Shown piece by piece: positions 28,663 to 39,066 of a stretch of DNA of 39,066 nucleotides; within the stretch, counting starts at the first letter, position 1, and every line of letters begins with the position of its first letter. The DNA is from an uncultured Pelagibacteraceae bacterium (GTDB taxonomy: Bacteria > Pseudomonadota > Alphaproteobacteria > Pelagibacterales > Pelagibacteraceae), in assembly GCA_902574345.1 (NCBI GenBank), contig CACGNF010000007.1:1-39066 (forward strand). The letters are read 5' to 3'. Both the position numbers and the translations under genes were made by a program. Below the pieces are notes generated by a model that did not search any database, had not been told where the DNA came from, and saw only the letters and a list, made by a program, of their open reading frames with translations.

Positions 28663-31376
28663 TTAGGGTGTCTTTCGCATGGATCTTCTCTGATCTTCCA
28701 ACAAACTGAGCATTTATTTCCAGAAGCTTTTTTTGTCTCAACTAAAATATCTGACTGATTATCAAAATTAACAACAGTTTTTGACACAATACATAATTCA
28801 GATAAATCCATATCTCCAACTATTTCCTTATATTTTTCATTAAGTTGAATATTAAGATCTGCTTCTAAACTTGAGCCAATTTCTTTGCTGGCTCTTTTTT
28901 CCTCGATACTTATATTACATATATCTCTAATTTTTATTAATTGAGACCATCTTTCTGTAAGCTCTTCATTTTCAAATTTTTCTGGAAAAGTAAGAAATTT
29001 TTCTAAATGGATGCTTTTACTATCATTTGATATCAGTTGATGTATTTCCTCAGTTGTAAAAGACAATATTGGAGCGAACCATCTGAGTAACGATTTTAAT
29101 AAAACATTTAAAATTGTAACACAAGATTTTCTTTTCTCAGAATTAATTGGATCACAATATAAAGTGTCCTTTCTTATATCAAAATAGAATGCCGACAAAT
29201 CTGTTGTGCAAAAGTTCAACAATTCTTTATAAAGATTGTGAAAATCATATCTTTTGAAATAATTTTCAAATTTGTTGTTAAGGGAATAAATCTTACTTAA
29301 CATAAATTTCTCTAGCTCTGGCAAGCTTTCAATGTCAATTTTATCTAAATCAAAATCTTTGTATTTGTCATTTATATTTCCTAATAAATATCTAAATGTA
29401 TTTCTAATTTTACGATAAGACTCAGAATGCTGATCCAAAATAGAATAATCTATTCTTAAATCTTCAGCATAATTTGATGCAGCAACCCAAATCCTTAAAA
29501 TATCGGCACCATATTTTTTCAAAATATCCTCTGGTGCAATTACATTTCCAAGTGATTTTGACATTTTAAGACCTTTTCCATCCACAACAAATCCATGAGA
29601 TAATATAGACTCGAAAGGTGCCTTACCTCTTGTTCCACATGACTCTAATAAAGAGGAATGAAACCACCCCCTATGTTGATCAGAACCCTCTAAATACATT
29701 GATGCAGGCCATTTAAGGTCTTTTCTCTTCTCTAGTACAAAAGAGTGGGTTGATCCACTATCAAACCAAACTTCAACAATATCGCTAAGCTTTTCAAAAT
29801 CTTCCGCTTTATATTTACTACCTAAAAATTTTTGAGGGTCATCTGAAAACCAACAATCAGAACCTTCTTTCTCATAAATATTAGCAATATTTTCAAATAC
29901 TCCATCGTCTATTAAAATTTCATTAGACTTTTTATTTACAAAAATAGGAAGTGGCACACCCCAAACTCTTTGTCTTGATACACACCAATCTGGCCTTGTC
30001 TCGATCATTGATTTTAATCTTTCTTTGCCTTTGCTTGGATAAAAGGTCGTATCATCTATTGCTTTCAAAGCCTTACTTCTCAGTTTATGACTTTCCATAG
30101 AAATAAACCATTGTGGTGTCGCTCTATGGACTAAAGGTGCCTTTGATCTCCAAGAGTGAGGATAGGAATGAACCAATTCACCATTTGAAAGAAGTTTATT
30201 TTGGTCTTTCAATTTTTCGATTACAACTGGGTTAGCCTTAAAAATATGTAAACCTTCAAATAGAGAAACATTTTTTGTATATTTTCCATCATCGTCCACT
30301 GTCTCAATTGCCTTTATTCCGTTATTTAAACAAAGATTAAAATCGTCGGGTCCATGACTTGGTGCACAATGAACAATTCCTGTTCCTTGTTCAGTGGTTA
30401 CAAAACGTGCTTCTAACATTGGAATATCGTAATCATACCCTAAATCAAAAAATGGATGCTTACAGATTGTATCTTTTAAATCTTTACCTTTAAATTTCTT
30501 AAGGTTTTCAAATTCTTTAATCTCACAATCTTTTAAAACTGATTCCAATAATGCTTCTGCAATAACAATTTTTTTGTTTTTAAAATTTCCATCATCATTA
30601 ATTTGAATTATTAAGTAATCTAAGCTTTCATTGTATGCTAAGGCTTTATTTGCTGGTATCGTCCAAGGAGTGGTTGTCCATATAACGATATCACAATCAT
30701 TAAGTTCTTTTATTTTTGATGATTTAACTGGAAAACAAGCATAGATCGTATCAGATTTATGGTCTTGATATTCAACCTCGGCATCAGCTAAGGCAGTTTT
30801 TTCTACAGTTGACCATAAAACTGGTTTAAATCCTCTGTAAAGACTTCCCTCTTTTAAAAATTTTCCAAGTTCTCTTACAATTTGTGCCTCTGCATCATAA
30901 CTCATTGTTGAATAATAGTTTTCCCAATCACCAACAACACCTAATCTTTTAAATTGGTCTTTGTGAACCTCTATCCATTTTTCAGCAAAAGTTCGGCATT
31001 CTTTTCTAAATTCTACAATCGGAACATCGTTCTTATTTTTTTTATTTTTTTTGTATTGTTCCTCGATTTTCCATTCGATAGGTAAACCATGACAATCCCA
31101 ACCTGGAACATAAACAGAGTCTTTACCATCCATTTGATGAAACTTTACGATAATATCTTTTAATATTTTATTTAACGCAGTACCCATATGTATATTTCCA
31201 TTCGCATATGGGGGACCATCGTGAAGAACAAATTTTTCCTCTCCTTTTCTTGAATTCCTTAACTCTTTATAAAGATCAATTTTTTTCCAAAGTTTTAGAA
31301 TTTCTGGCTCTCTAATTGGTAAATTAGCTTTCATTGAAAAAGCTGTTTTAGGTAGATTAATTTGGTTTTTACTCAT
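28647..31376 (-). CDS. ileS: Isoleucyl-tRNA synthetase
   Basis: DGPPYANGNIHMGTALNKILKD, GWDCHGLPIEWKIE, KMSKSLGNV, C-terminal Cys motif CSVCWKIREDPCERHPKC. Confidence 0.97.
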   Translation of the reverse strand: MSKNQINLPKTAFSMKANLPIREPEILKLWKKIDLYKELRNSRKGEEKFVLHDGPPYANGNIHMGTALNKILKDIIVKFHQMDGKDSVYVPGWDCHGLPIEWKIEEQYKKNKKNKNDVPIVEFRKECRTFAEKWIEVHKDQFKRLGVVGDWENYYSTMSYDAEAQIVRELGKFLKEGSLYRGFKPVLWSTVEKTALADAEVEYQDHKSDTIYACFPVKSSKIKELNDCDIVIWTTTPWTIPANKALAYNESLDYLIIQINDDGNFKNKKIVIAEALLESVLKDCEIKEFENLKKFKGKDLKDTICKHPFFDLGYDYDIPMLEARFVTTEQGTGIVHCAPSHGPDDFNLCLNNGIKAIETVDDDGKYTKNVSLFEGLHIFKANPVVIEKLKDQNKLLSNGELVHSYPHSWRSKAPLVHRATPQWFISMESHKLRSKALKAIDDTTFYPSKGKERLKSMIETRPDWCVSRQRVWGVPLPIFVNKKSNEILIDDGVFENIANIYEKEGSDCWFSDDPQKFLGSKYKAEDFEKLSDIVEVWFDSGSTHSFVLEKRKDLKWPASMYLEGSDQHRGWFHSSLLESCGTRGKAPFESILSHGFVVDGKGLKMSKSLGNVIAPEDILKKYGADILRIWVAASNYAEDLRIDYSILDQHSESYRKIRNTFRYLLGNINDKYKDFDLDKIDIESLPELEKFMLSKIYSLNNKFENYFKRYDFHNLYKELLNFCTTDLSAFYFDIRKDTLYCDPINSEKRKSCVTILNVLLKSLLRWFAPILSFTTEEIHQLISNDSKSIHLEKFLTFPEKFENEELTERWSQLIKIRDICNISIEEKRASKEIGSSLEADLNIQLNEKYKEIVGDMDLSELCIVSKTVVNFDNQSDILVETKKASGNKCSVCWKIREDPCERHPKCQIS

Positions 31377-32293
31377 TTTGCTTTTTTTGCAGTTACTAAA
31401 TCAATTTTAATTTGTTTTTTTAATTGATCTATATTTTTGAATTTTTTTTCAGCTCTTATAAATTTTAAAAATTCTACTCTTAAATACTTATTATATAAAT
31501 TTCCAGAAAAATTAAATAAATGAACTTCTAATAATATTTTTTTTCCATTAAATGTAGGTCGATATCCTAAATTGGCTATTCCTTTAATATATTTTGAGCT
31601 TTTTATTTTCTTAGCTTTAACAGCATAAACGCCTGGTTTTGCTAGCACATAATCTTTGATATCTATGTTGGCTGTTGGAAAACCAATCTTTTTTCCTAGT
31701 TGTCTACCTTTTATAACTTTTCCATCGATAGACCATTTTCTGTTTAAAAGTTTATTAACTTTATTAAGTTTACCGCTCTGCAAATATTTTCTTAATAACG
31801 TGGATGAAATAATTTTTTTTTTAATTGATAAAGGTTGTGGTTTAACAATTTTATAATTACATAATTTCTCGTGATTAATTAATTGTTTTACATTTCCTTC
31901 TCTTTTGTTTCCAAATCTAAAATTGTTACTTACAAAAATAAATTTAGGACTAAGTTTTCTACCTAATGTTTCTTTAATAAATGAAATTGATTTTGTTTTT
32001 GAAAATTTACGATTAAATTTCTTAGTAATAACAAAATCAACATTAAGCTTACTTAAATTTTCAATTTTTTGATTTAAATTAGATAATCTAAAATTTTTTA
32101 AATTGGAGTTAAAAAACATTTTTGGCATTGGCTCAAAAGTCAAAACACCAATCTTTGAAGAATATTTTTTTTTATATCTTTTTGCTAATCTAAATAATTT
32201 TTGATGTCCAAGATGAAGTCCATCAAAATTTCCAATTAAAATAATTGAATTTTTATGATTTTTTTTAATACTAAAACTATTATATAATTTCAT
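31373..32293 (-). CDS. ribF: Bifunctional riboflavin kinase/FAD synthetase
   Basis: GNFDGLHLGHQKLFRLAK, VSNNFRFGNKREG, KGRQLGKKIGFPTANI. Confidence 0.94.
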   Translation of the reverse strand: MKLYNSFSIKKNHKNSIILIGNFDGLHLGHQKLFRLAKRYKKKYSSKIGVLTFEPMPKMFFNSNLKNFRLSNLNQKIENLSKLNVDFVITKKFNRKFSKTKSISFIKETLGRKLSPKFIFVSNNFRFGNKREGNVKQLINHEKLCNYKIVKPQPLSIKKKIISSTLLRKYLQSGKLNKVNKLLNRKWSIDGKVIKGRQLGKKIGFPTANIDIKDYVLAKPGVYAVKAKKIKSSKYIKGIANLGYRPTFNGKKILLEVHLFNFSGNLYNKYLRVEFLKFIRAEKKFKNIDQLKKQIKIDLVTAKKAK

Positions 32294-32296
32294 TTT

Positions 32297-33115
32297 TCAC
32301 CATTTTAAATCTGATTGAATATAATTGCAGATTGTTTCATAAGATTTCGCAATTACTTCAATTCCTTTTTCCTTGATTTCATTTTTATGAATACCGTTTG
32401 AAATAATTAACGAGTCATAGTTTAAAAGATTTGCACCTTTAATATCAGTATTTAAATTATCACCAACAGAAAGAATTTTTTTACCTTTATTATCAATTGA
32501 TTGATTATAAACCTCAGGATATGGTTTGCCAAAATATACTACCTTGCCACCCATCTTTTCAAAAACCATTGCAACCGATCCTGCACAAAGTTCTCTTTTA
32601 TCACCTCTATCCACAATTAAGTCAGGATTAGTACAAACCATCTCTTTATCTAAATTTTTTTCAAATAAATCTTTGTAATAATTTAAATCTTTATCAAATT
32701 TTTCAAATAAGCCTGTACACAATATGTATTCTCCATCATCAATTTTTTCTGACTTCATTTTCGCAAAATCATTAAACAAATCAAAATCACGTGGTGGTCC
32801 AACATGAAAAAATTTTTTGGTGGATAAATTTTTTTTAAGATAATTTAATGATGCTTGGCCAGATGTAAAAACATGATCTCTAATTTCTTTTTCCATGCCC
32901 ATTTTTTCTAAAAAAGATTTTACAACATCATTGGGTCTTGGAGCATTTGTAAGTAGAATGTATTCTTTACCTTTTTTTGTGATTTCTTTTAAAACGTTGA
33001 TTGCTTCTTTGTGAAGGTTTATTCCATTATGAATAACACCCCATAAATCGATATAAAAAAGCTGATAATTATCAACGATGGAGCAGAAACCATCTTTGTC
33101 TAAATTTTTAGTCAT
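32297..33115 (-). CDS. HAD superfamily hydrolase, class IIA (NagD-like)
   Basis: YQLFYIDLWGVIHNG, YILLTNAPRP, YFGKPYPEVYNQ, SVGDNLNTDIKGANLL. Confidence 0.9.
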   Translation of the reverse strand: MTKNLDKDGFCSIVDNYQLFYIDLWGVIHNGINLHKEAINVLKEITKKGKEYILLTNAPRPNDVVKSFLEKMGMEKEIRDHVFTSGQASLNYLKKNLSTKKFFHVGPPRDFDLFNDFAKMKSEKIDDGEYILCTGLFEKFDKDLNYYKDLFEKNLDKEMVCTNPDLIVDRGDKRELCAGSVAMVFEKMGGKVVYFGKPYPEVYNQSIDNKGKKILSVGDNLNTDIKGANLLNYDSLIISNGIHKNEIKEKGIEVIAKSYETICNYIQSDLKW

Positions 33116-33184
33116 TAAAATAATCTATAACCCAAAAAATCCACAATTTCCTACCTTTTTTAATAAACTAAATATCAAGTATAT

Positions 33185-33212
33185 CTTGAAATAGTATTAC
33201 CAATCTCTATAT
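33185..33212 (+). promoter_or_regulatory. Candidate heat-shock sigma (RpoH-like) promoter for groESL
   Basis: CTTGAA (33185-33190), 14-nt spacer, then CTCTATAT; AGGAG ribosome site just before groES ATG. Confidence 0.45.
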
Positions 33213-33239
33213 GAACTCCATATTTATATAGGAGAATAT

Positions 33240-33530
33240 ATGAAATTTAGACCGTTACATGACAGAGTTTTAATAGAAGTTTTAGATAGCAGCGAAAAAA
33301 CTGCTGGAGGAATAATCATACCAGATACTGCACAAGAGAAGCCTCAAGAAGGAAAAGTTGTTGCTGTTGGTGGTGGCGCAAAAACTGAAGATGGAAAAAA
33401 AATTCCAATGGATGTTAAAGTTGGAGACAAAGTTTTATTTGGCAAATGGTCAGGAACTGAAGTTAAAATTGATGGTAAAGAATACAGCATAATGAAAGAG
33501 TCAGACATTATGGGTATTTCAAGTAAATAA
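33240..33530 (+). CDS. groES: Co-chaperonin GroES
   Basis: [44 protein letters not shown]. Confidence 0.98.
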   Translation: MKFRPLHDRVLIEVLDSSEKTAGGIIIPDTAQEKPQEGKVVAVGGGAKTEDGKKIPMDVKVGDKVLFGKWSGTEVKIDGKEYSIMKESDIMGISSK

Positions 33531-33535
33531 TATAA

Positions 33536-35215
<1,680 letters not shown>

Positions 35216-35246
35216 TCCCCACCCAATCTAGATACCTAAAAAAAAT

Positions 35247-35277
35247 TAAAACCCCCGTTTTTCGGGGGTTTTTTTTT
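35247..35277. terminator. Intrinsic terminator shared by convergent genes
   Basis: AAAACCCCCG-TTTTT-CGGGGGTTTTTTTTT: strong GC stem with T-tracts in both directions; overlaps the stop codon of the minus-strand gene at 35276. Confidence 0.93.
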
Positions 35278-36901
35278 AGTTCATAAGTATCCGCGAGGGC
35301 ACTAAATTTGCAATTGTTTGTCTATAAGTCTCTAAACTTTTTGAAAAAATTCCTGAGTACGTATTATTTTCATCATACAAAATGTGTTCTTTATTAAATT
35401 CCACTTTTTTAAATTTGTTTATATTTTTTAAAGTGCGATAGACTTTATCTTTCATTAATTTAGGCACATTTTCTAATTTAATATTTGTCTGTTTGAATTT
35501 TGATTGATTTGATGCGAGTATATACAGATTTGAAATCATCAAATTTGACTTTTTTATATCTATGTCATCATAGAAATAATAGATATTGTCAAATACAGCA
35601 TTAAATGTTGATAAAATTGTACTAATTGTCAAATTATTTGAAAAATCTGCTAGTGCATTACTTACAACAATGCCTTTTTCATTAAGGCAGTTTTTTAAAT
35701 TTTGATAAAATTCAAACGTAGTTAAGTGTTCAGGTGCTCCATCTTCAAAAAATAGATCAACTACAATTAAATCATATTTTTTTTTACATTCTTTTACAAA
35801 CGTTCTGGCATCCTCAAAAAAAAAATTAGTATCTTTTTTTTTGTATTTGAAAAATTTCTCAGCAATTCTAAGAGTTGCTGGATTAATTTCAACAACATCA
35901 ACATTAAAATTTGTTTTTGTTAATTCTTTTGGAACTATACCTCCTCCAAAACCTAATATTAAAGCATCACCTTTTGCAGAATATTGAGAAAGGGCATTTA
36001 GAATATAAGTATATGTACTCAAAGATTTTCCATTTAGATCAATGGTGTTTTGTGTAGTACCATTCTGATAAAGTTTATAAAAAGATATGATTTTGTTATA
36101 AGAGGGTTGAATGCCTACTACCTTTAAATTACCATAATAAGAAAAGTTTTCATATTTTATTAAATAACTATTACCATTTTTATCTTTAGAAGTTGTAAAA
36201 TAATTTAAATAAATATTTTTAAAATTGTAGGAAATTAACAAACATATAAATAATATTAAATTAAAAAACAAAAATAATTTTTTTAATTTTTTAAAAAATT
36301 TGTAACCAACAAAAAAATAAATCATCAAAGTATAAACAATCAAAAACAATGCATTTAAAATATATCCTGAAAAGTTTGAAAAATTAGGTACTAAAAACAA
36401 TGCTGTAAAAATAACTCCAAATACAGATCCTATTGTGCTAATGAATAATACGAATCCTGATTTTGAGTCACTACTTTGATCATTTTTATATTTTATAATT
36501 GATATAAGTAGGGGGTTCATGGCGGACATTAATACCAATGGAATTGATAGCAAAATAAAACTTCCAATAAAACTTCCAATCAACAAATTTAAACCAACTA
36601 ATTTTGGTAATAATATTGGATAAATTAGGGTTGAAACTAAAATAAAAAATGAACTTATAAAAGGTATGAATATAAATAGTTCTTCATAATATTGAGATTC
36701 TATTTTTGATGTAATCCATCCTCCAAATTGATATCCAATCGCAAGAAAAATTAATGTTACCGATAAAATTGCAGTCCAAATGTAGAGACTAACTCCAAAA
36801 AAGGGTGTTAGTATTTTTGATGCCAATAATTCTAACGAAAGAATAACTGCTCCAGTAAAAAAGATCAGAGATAGATATTTTATATAATGATTATTTTGCA
36901 T
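35276..36901 (-). CDS. Multi-TM protein with C-terminal spermidine-synthase-like methyltransferase domain
   Basis: N-terminal hydrophobic segments; ALILGFGGGIVPKELTKTNFNVDVVEINPATLRIAEKFF and DLIVVDLFFEDGAPEHLTTFEFYQNLK. Confidence 0.85.
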   Translation of the reverse strand: MQNNHYIKYLSLIFFTGAVILSLELLASKILTPFFGVSLYIWTAILSVTLIFLAIGYQFGGWITSKIESQYYEELFIFIPFISSFFILVSTLIYPILLPKLVGLNLLIGSFIGSFILLSIPLVLMSAMNPLLISIIKYKNDQSSDSKSGFVLFISTIGSVFGVIFTALFLVPNFSNFSGYILNALFLIVYTLMIYFFVGYKFFKKLKKLFLFFNLILFICLLISYNFKNIYLNYFTTSKDKNGNSYLIKYENFSYYGNLKVVGIQPSYNKIISFYKLYQNGTTQNTIDLNGKSLSTYTYILNALSQYSAKGDALILGFGGGIVPKELTKTNFNVDVVEINPATLRIAEKFFKYKKKDTNFFFEDARTFVKECKKKYDLIVVDLFFEDGAPEHLTTFEFYQNLKNCLNEKGIVVSNALADFSNNLTISTILSTFNAVFDNIYYFYDDIDIKKSNLMISNLYILASNQSKFKQTNIKLENVPKLMKDKVYRTLKNINKFKKVEFNKEHILYDENNTYSGIFSKSLETYRQTIANLVPSRILMN

Positions 36902-36942
36902 GTAAGAGTCGGTAAACTGCCATTAATAATTTAGATATTAAA

Positions 36943-37353
36943 CTATTCTGGATATTTTCTATTTGCTTTAGCTGTACCTAACTTCTTTTTTTTGTCACCT
37001 ATAGCAGTTATTGTCCACTCATATGTATGAGATCCTGAAGGGGGGCAAGGACTTTTATATTTGAAAGCACCAGGTTGAATTACAGTTTCACCACCATAAT
37101 TTTTAATTTTTCCACCTCCATGATTATATTGTGGAACATCTTTATCTTTCATCCTAAATCTCAATTCTTTAGTTCCCTCTGGAACGTTTACCAAGTTAAA
37201 AATTGGATTTTCTACTCTGTTAGGATTTCCACTTGTGCATTTTTTAATATCACCCCACTCAAATGTAAAAGAAAATTCAGCATTAGCGTTTATTGTGGAT
37301 ATTAAATATATGGTTAGAATTAAGATTAGTTTTTTCATAAAAAAAATTAACAA
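36943..37353 (-). CDS. Secreted PEBP-like (YbhB/YbcL) family protein
   Basis: Signal peptide, NPIFNLVNVPEGTKELRFRMKDKDVPQYNHGGG and YKSPCPPSGSHTYEWTITA resemble PEBP motifs. Confidence 0.72.
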   Translation of the reverse strand: MLIFFMKKLILILTIYLISTINANAEFSFTFEWGDIKKCTSGNPNRVENPIFNLVNVPEGTKELRFRMKDKDVPQYNHGGGKIKNYGGETVIQPGAFKYKSPCPPSGSHTYEWTITAIGDKKKKLGTAKANRKYPE

Positions 37354-37384
37354 TAATGATACTTATTTTCAATCAAGAAATTTG

Positions 37385-37411
37385 AAAGGGCAGTTTTTAT
37401 GCCCTTTTTTT
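37385..37411 (+). terminator. Terminator-like hairpin in a divergent intergenic region
   Basis: AAAGGGCA-GTTTTTA-TGCCCTTT followed by a T run; perfect 8-bp stem. Confidence 0.8.
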
Positions 37412-37450
37412 ATGTTTACTCGAAAATTTATAAGTTAATAATCAATTACC

Positions 37451-38110
37451 ATGAATATATCCTATGTAACAAACGCAATCAAAGTCGGGGATTTTGAAAT
37501 CAATAAAAAATTCTTAAAACCTAGGGAATATAAAAAAAAACAAAAAGAAATTCTTTTTCAAACAAATTTAGTAAATCTGAGATTTACATTGAATAAAGAT
37601 ATTTTAAGCAAAAAAATTTGCCATGTATATTTTTTTTGCTGTAACGATAAAATTTTTAAAATTGGAGGATCAAATAGCTCAATAGAAGATAACCTGGAAA
37701 ACTTTTATATAAATCAAGCAATTTCAGGAAGTTTCTCCAATAGTAGATTTTTATGTCACATAAAAATTTACGCTTATCTTAAAAAAGGATATAAACTTTC
37801 AGCTCATGCGATTACGTACGATGACGTTAAAGCGAATATTAAAGAGCTAAATAAAACAGATTCACATATTGTAGGTTTAGATTCAAGGTCTATAGAGAGA
37901 ATTTTAAAAGATATTTATTTCAAGAAAGAAAAAAAATATCCAGAATGGAATTACCAAGAAAACAAAAAAGAATATTCATCAGATGTAAAAATGTATAATC
38001 TTATGACTAATTACAAAACTCTTAGAGATAAAAAAAAATCTAAAGCTTTACTTAATAATCATCTACTAATTTCTCATTTTAGGAGATGCAAAAACTATAA
38101 TCTCGTGTGA
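37451..38110 (+). CDS. Hypothetical protein, possible GIY-YIG-like nuclease
   Basis: HVYFFCCNDKIFKIGGSNSSI resembles vYff...KIGgS core; downstream SIERILKDIYFKKEKKYPEWNYQEN with conserved-looking Glu; overlaps methyltransferase gene. Confidence 0.5.
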   Translation: MNISYVTNAIKVGDFEINKKFLKPREYKKKQKEILFQTNLVNLRFTLNKDILSKKICHVYFFCCNDKIFKIGGSNSSIEDNLENFYINQAISGSFSNSRFLCHIKIYAYLKKGYKLSAHAITYDDVKANIKELNKTDSHIVGLDSRSIERILKDIYFKKEKKYPEWNYQENKKEYSSDVKMYNLMTNYKTLRDKKKSKALLNNHLLISHFRRCKNYNLV

Positions 38111-39046
38111 TTTTTTAACGTGATCGTCACCTTTTTCAATCCTGTTTTTTCCAATTCTGGTCTCACCTTGACCCATCGTATATTGCCAGCTCGGAAAATA
38201 TTGTTTAAATCCTTTGTAATATTTTCTTATAGTTGGGCAATCGTTGTAAGATAATATGAAACCACCTTTATGTTTTTTTAACATATCTCTTAATTTTTCA
38301 TGTGGGAAATCTTTATGGTGAACAGGAATATTTCTCATCGGGTAAACTCCTTTGAACATTTTAGAGTCTGAACCAATATAATAAGGAGGATCGCAATACA
38401 AAAAATCATTTTTGTGTTTTTTTAAGACTTTTTCAAAGTCTCCATGTTTCACAGATAATTTACCAGGTTTGAAGTTTCTAATTTTTTCTAACATTGCCTG
38501 GTATTTTTTTTTGCTTAAATAAATTTCTGATGTCCATCCCATAAACCCTGGACCGTAAGATAAATTAAAATTATACACGTAATAAACTGCTAAAGTAAGT
38601 GGATCTAATTTAACTTCTTTTTTCCAAACTTTATTTAAGATTTTTCGTATTCTCTCAAATTCTGAAAAAGTAGGCTTAAGTTTATTTAATCTTTTAAAAA
38701 GTATTTCAGGTTTTTTAATTTGAAAATTCCAATAATTACAAAGAATATCAAAAATATCATAACCAACTACATTAAGTCCTAAAACTTTACTCATGGCTAT
38801 TTCAATAGAACCACCACCAAAAAATGGGGAAACTACTTTCTTAACATTATTTGGTAATAATTCAAAAACATGTCCGACAGCTAAAGATTTTCCTCCAGCG
38901 TATCTAATAGTTGATAAAGCAACTCTTTTATATTTATTCTGACTTTTGCTATTTTTACTAATAATAGACCTTAAAAAAATTTCTTTTTTTTCTTTTAAAT
39001 TTAATGATTTATTTTTGTTAAATAATTCTAGTTGCTGATTCTGCAT
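38066..39046 (-). CDS. DNA adenine methyltransferase, D12 class (Dam-like)
   Basis: RYAGGKSLAVGHVFELLP, SPFFGGGSIEIAMSK (FxGGG), FLYCDPPYYIG (DPPY); ORF track begins at GTG 39061, ATG at 39046 gives MQNQQLELFN. Confidence 0.92.
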   Translation of the reverse strand: MQNQQLELFNKNKSLNLKEKKEIFLRSIISKNSKSQNKYKRVALSTIRYAGGKSLAVGHVFELLPNNVKKVVSPFFGGGSIEIAMSKVLGLNVVGYDIFDILCNYWNFQIKKPEILFKRLNKLKPTFSEFERIRKILNKVWKKEVKLDPLTLAVYYVYNFNLSYGPGFMGWTSEIYLSKKKYQAMLEKIRNFKPGKLSVKHGDFEKVLKKHKNDFLYCDPPYYIGSDSKMFKGVYPMRNIPVHHKDFPHEKLRDMLKKHKGGFILSYNDCPTIRKYYKGFKQYFPSWQYTMGQGETRIGKNRIEKGDDHVKKSHEIIVFASPKMRN

Positions 39047-39066
39047 ATATAAATATAACACATCAT

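Noticed and set aside
37075-37438. Two small plus-strand ORFs (76 and 67 aa) over the PEBP-like gene
   Set aside because: Antisense to a better-supported secreted protein; no plausible domain, although the second runs through the hairpin at 37385-37411.

Overview
The window is AT-rich, tightly packed and gene-dense. Gene content and order look like a streamlined marine alphaproteobacterium of the SAR11/Pelagibacterales type (inference). From left to right it holds: (1) a beta-carotene/retinal cassette (crtE 3' end, crtI, crtB, crtY, blh) running straight into ispH, a frameshifted thrB and rnhA; (2) an orphan multi-TM gene flanked by short direct repeats; (3) a minus-strand peroxiredoxin, thrC, SURF1 and cytochrome c oxidase block (coxC, ctaG, an unlisted 41-aa CoxF-like ORF, ctaB, coxA, coxB) ending at rsmE; (4) HAD, DoxX, pirin and quinone reductase genes; (5) ubiA and an LPS block (msbA, waaA, lpxK, lpxL-like); (6) purD, rsmD, a short pgi, a DUF3035-like lipoprotein gene, lspA, ileS, ribF and a HAD gene; (7) groES-groEL; (8) an accessory-looking right end with a membrane spermidine-synthase-like protein, a PEBP-like secreted protein, and a convergent overlapping pair made of a possible GIY-YIG-type nuclease and a D12-class adenine methyltransferase with an N-terminal sliding-clamp-like motif. 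The observations I rate highest are the possible nuclease/methyltransferase pair, the thrB frameshift at an exact A-AAA-AAG slippery heptamer, the unlisted CoxF-like ORF, and the repeats around the gene at 6905-7327. All product calls are from reading the translations; no database search was run.
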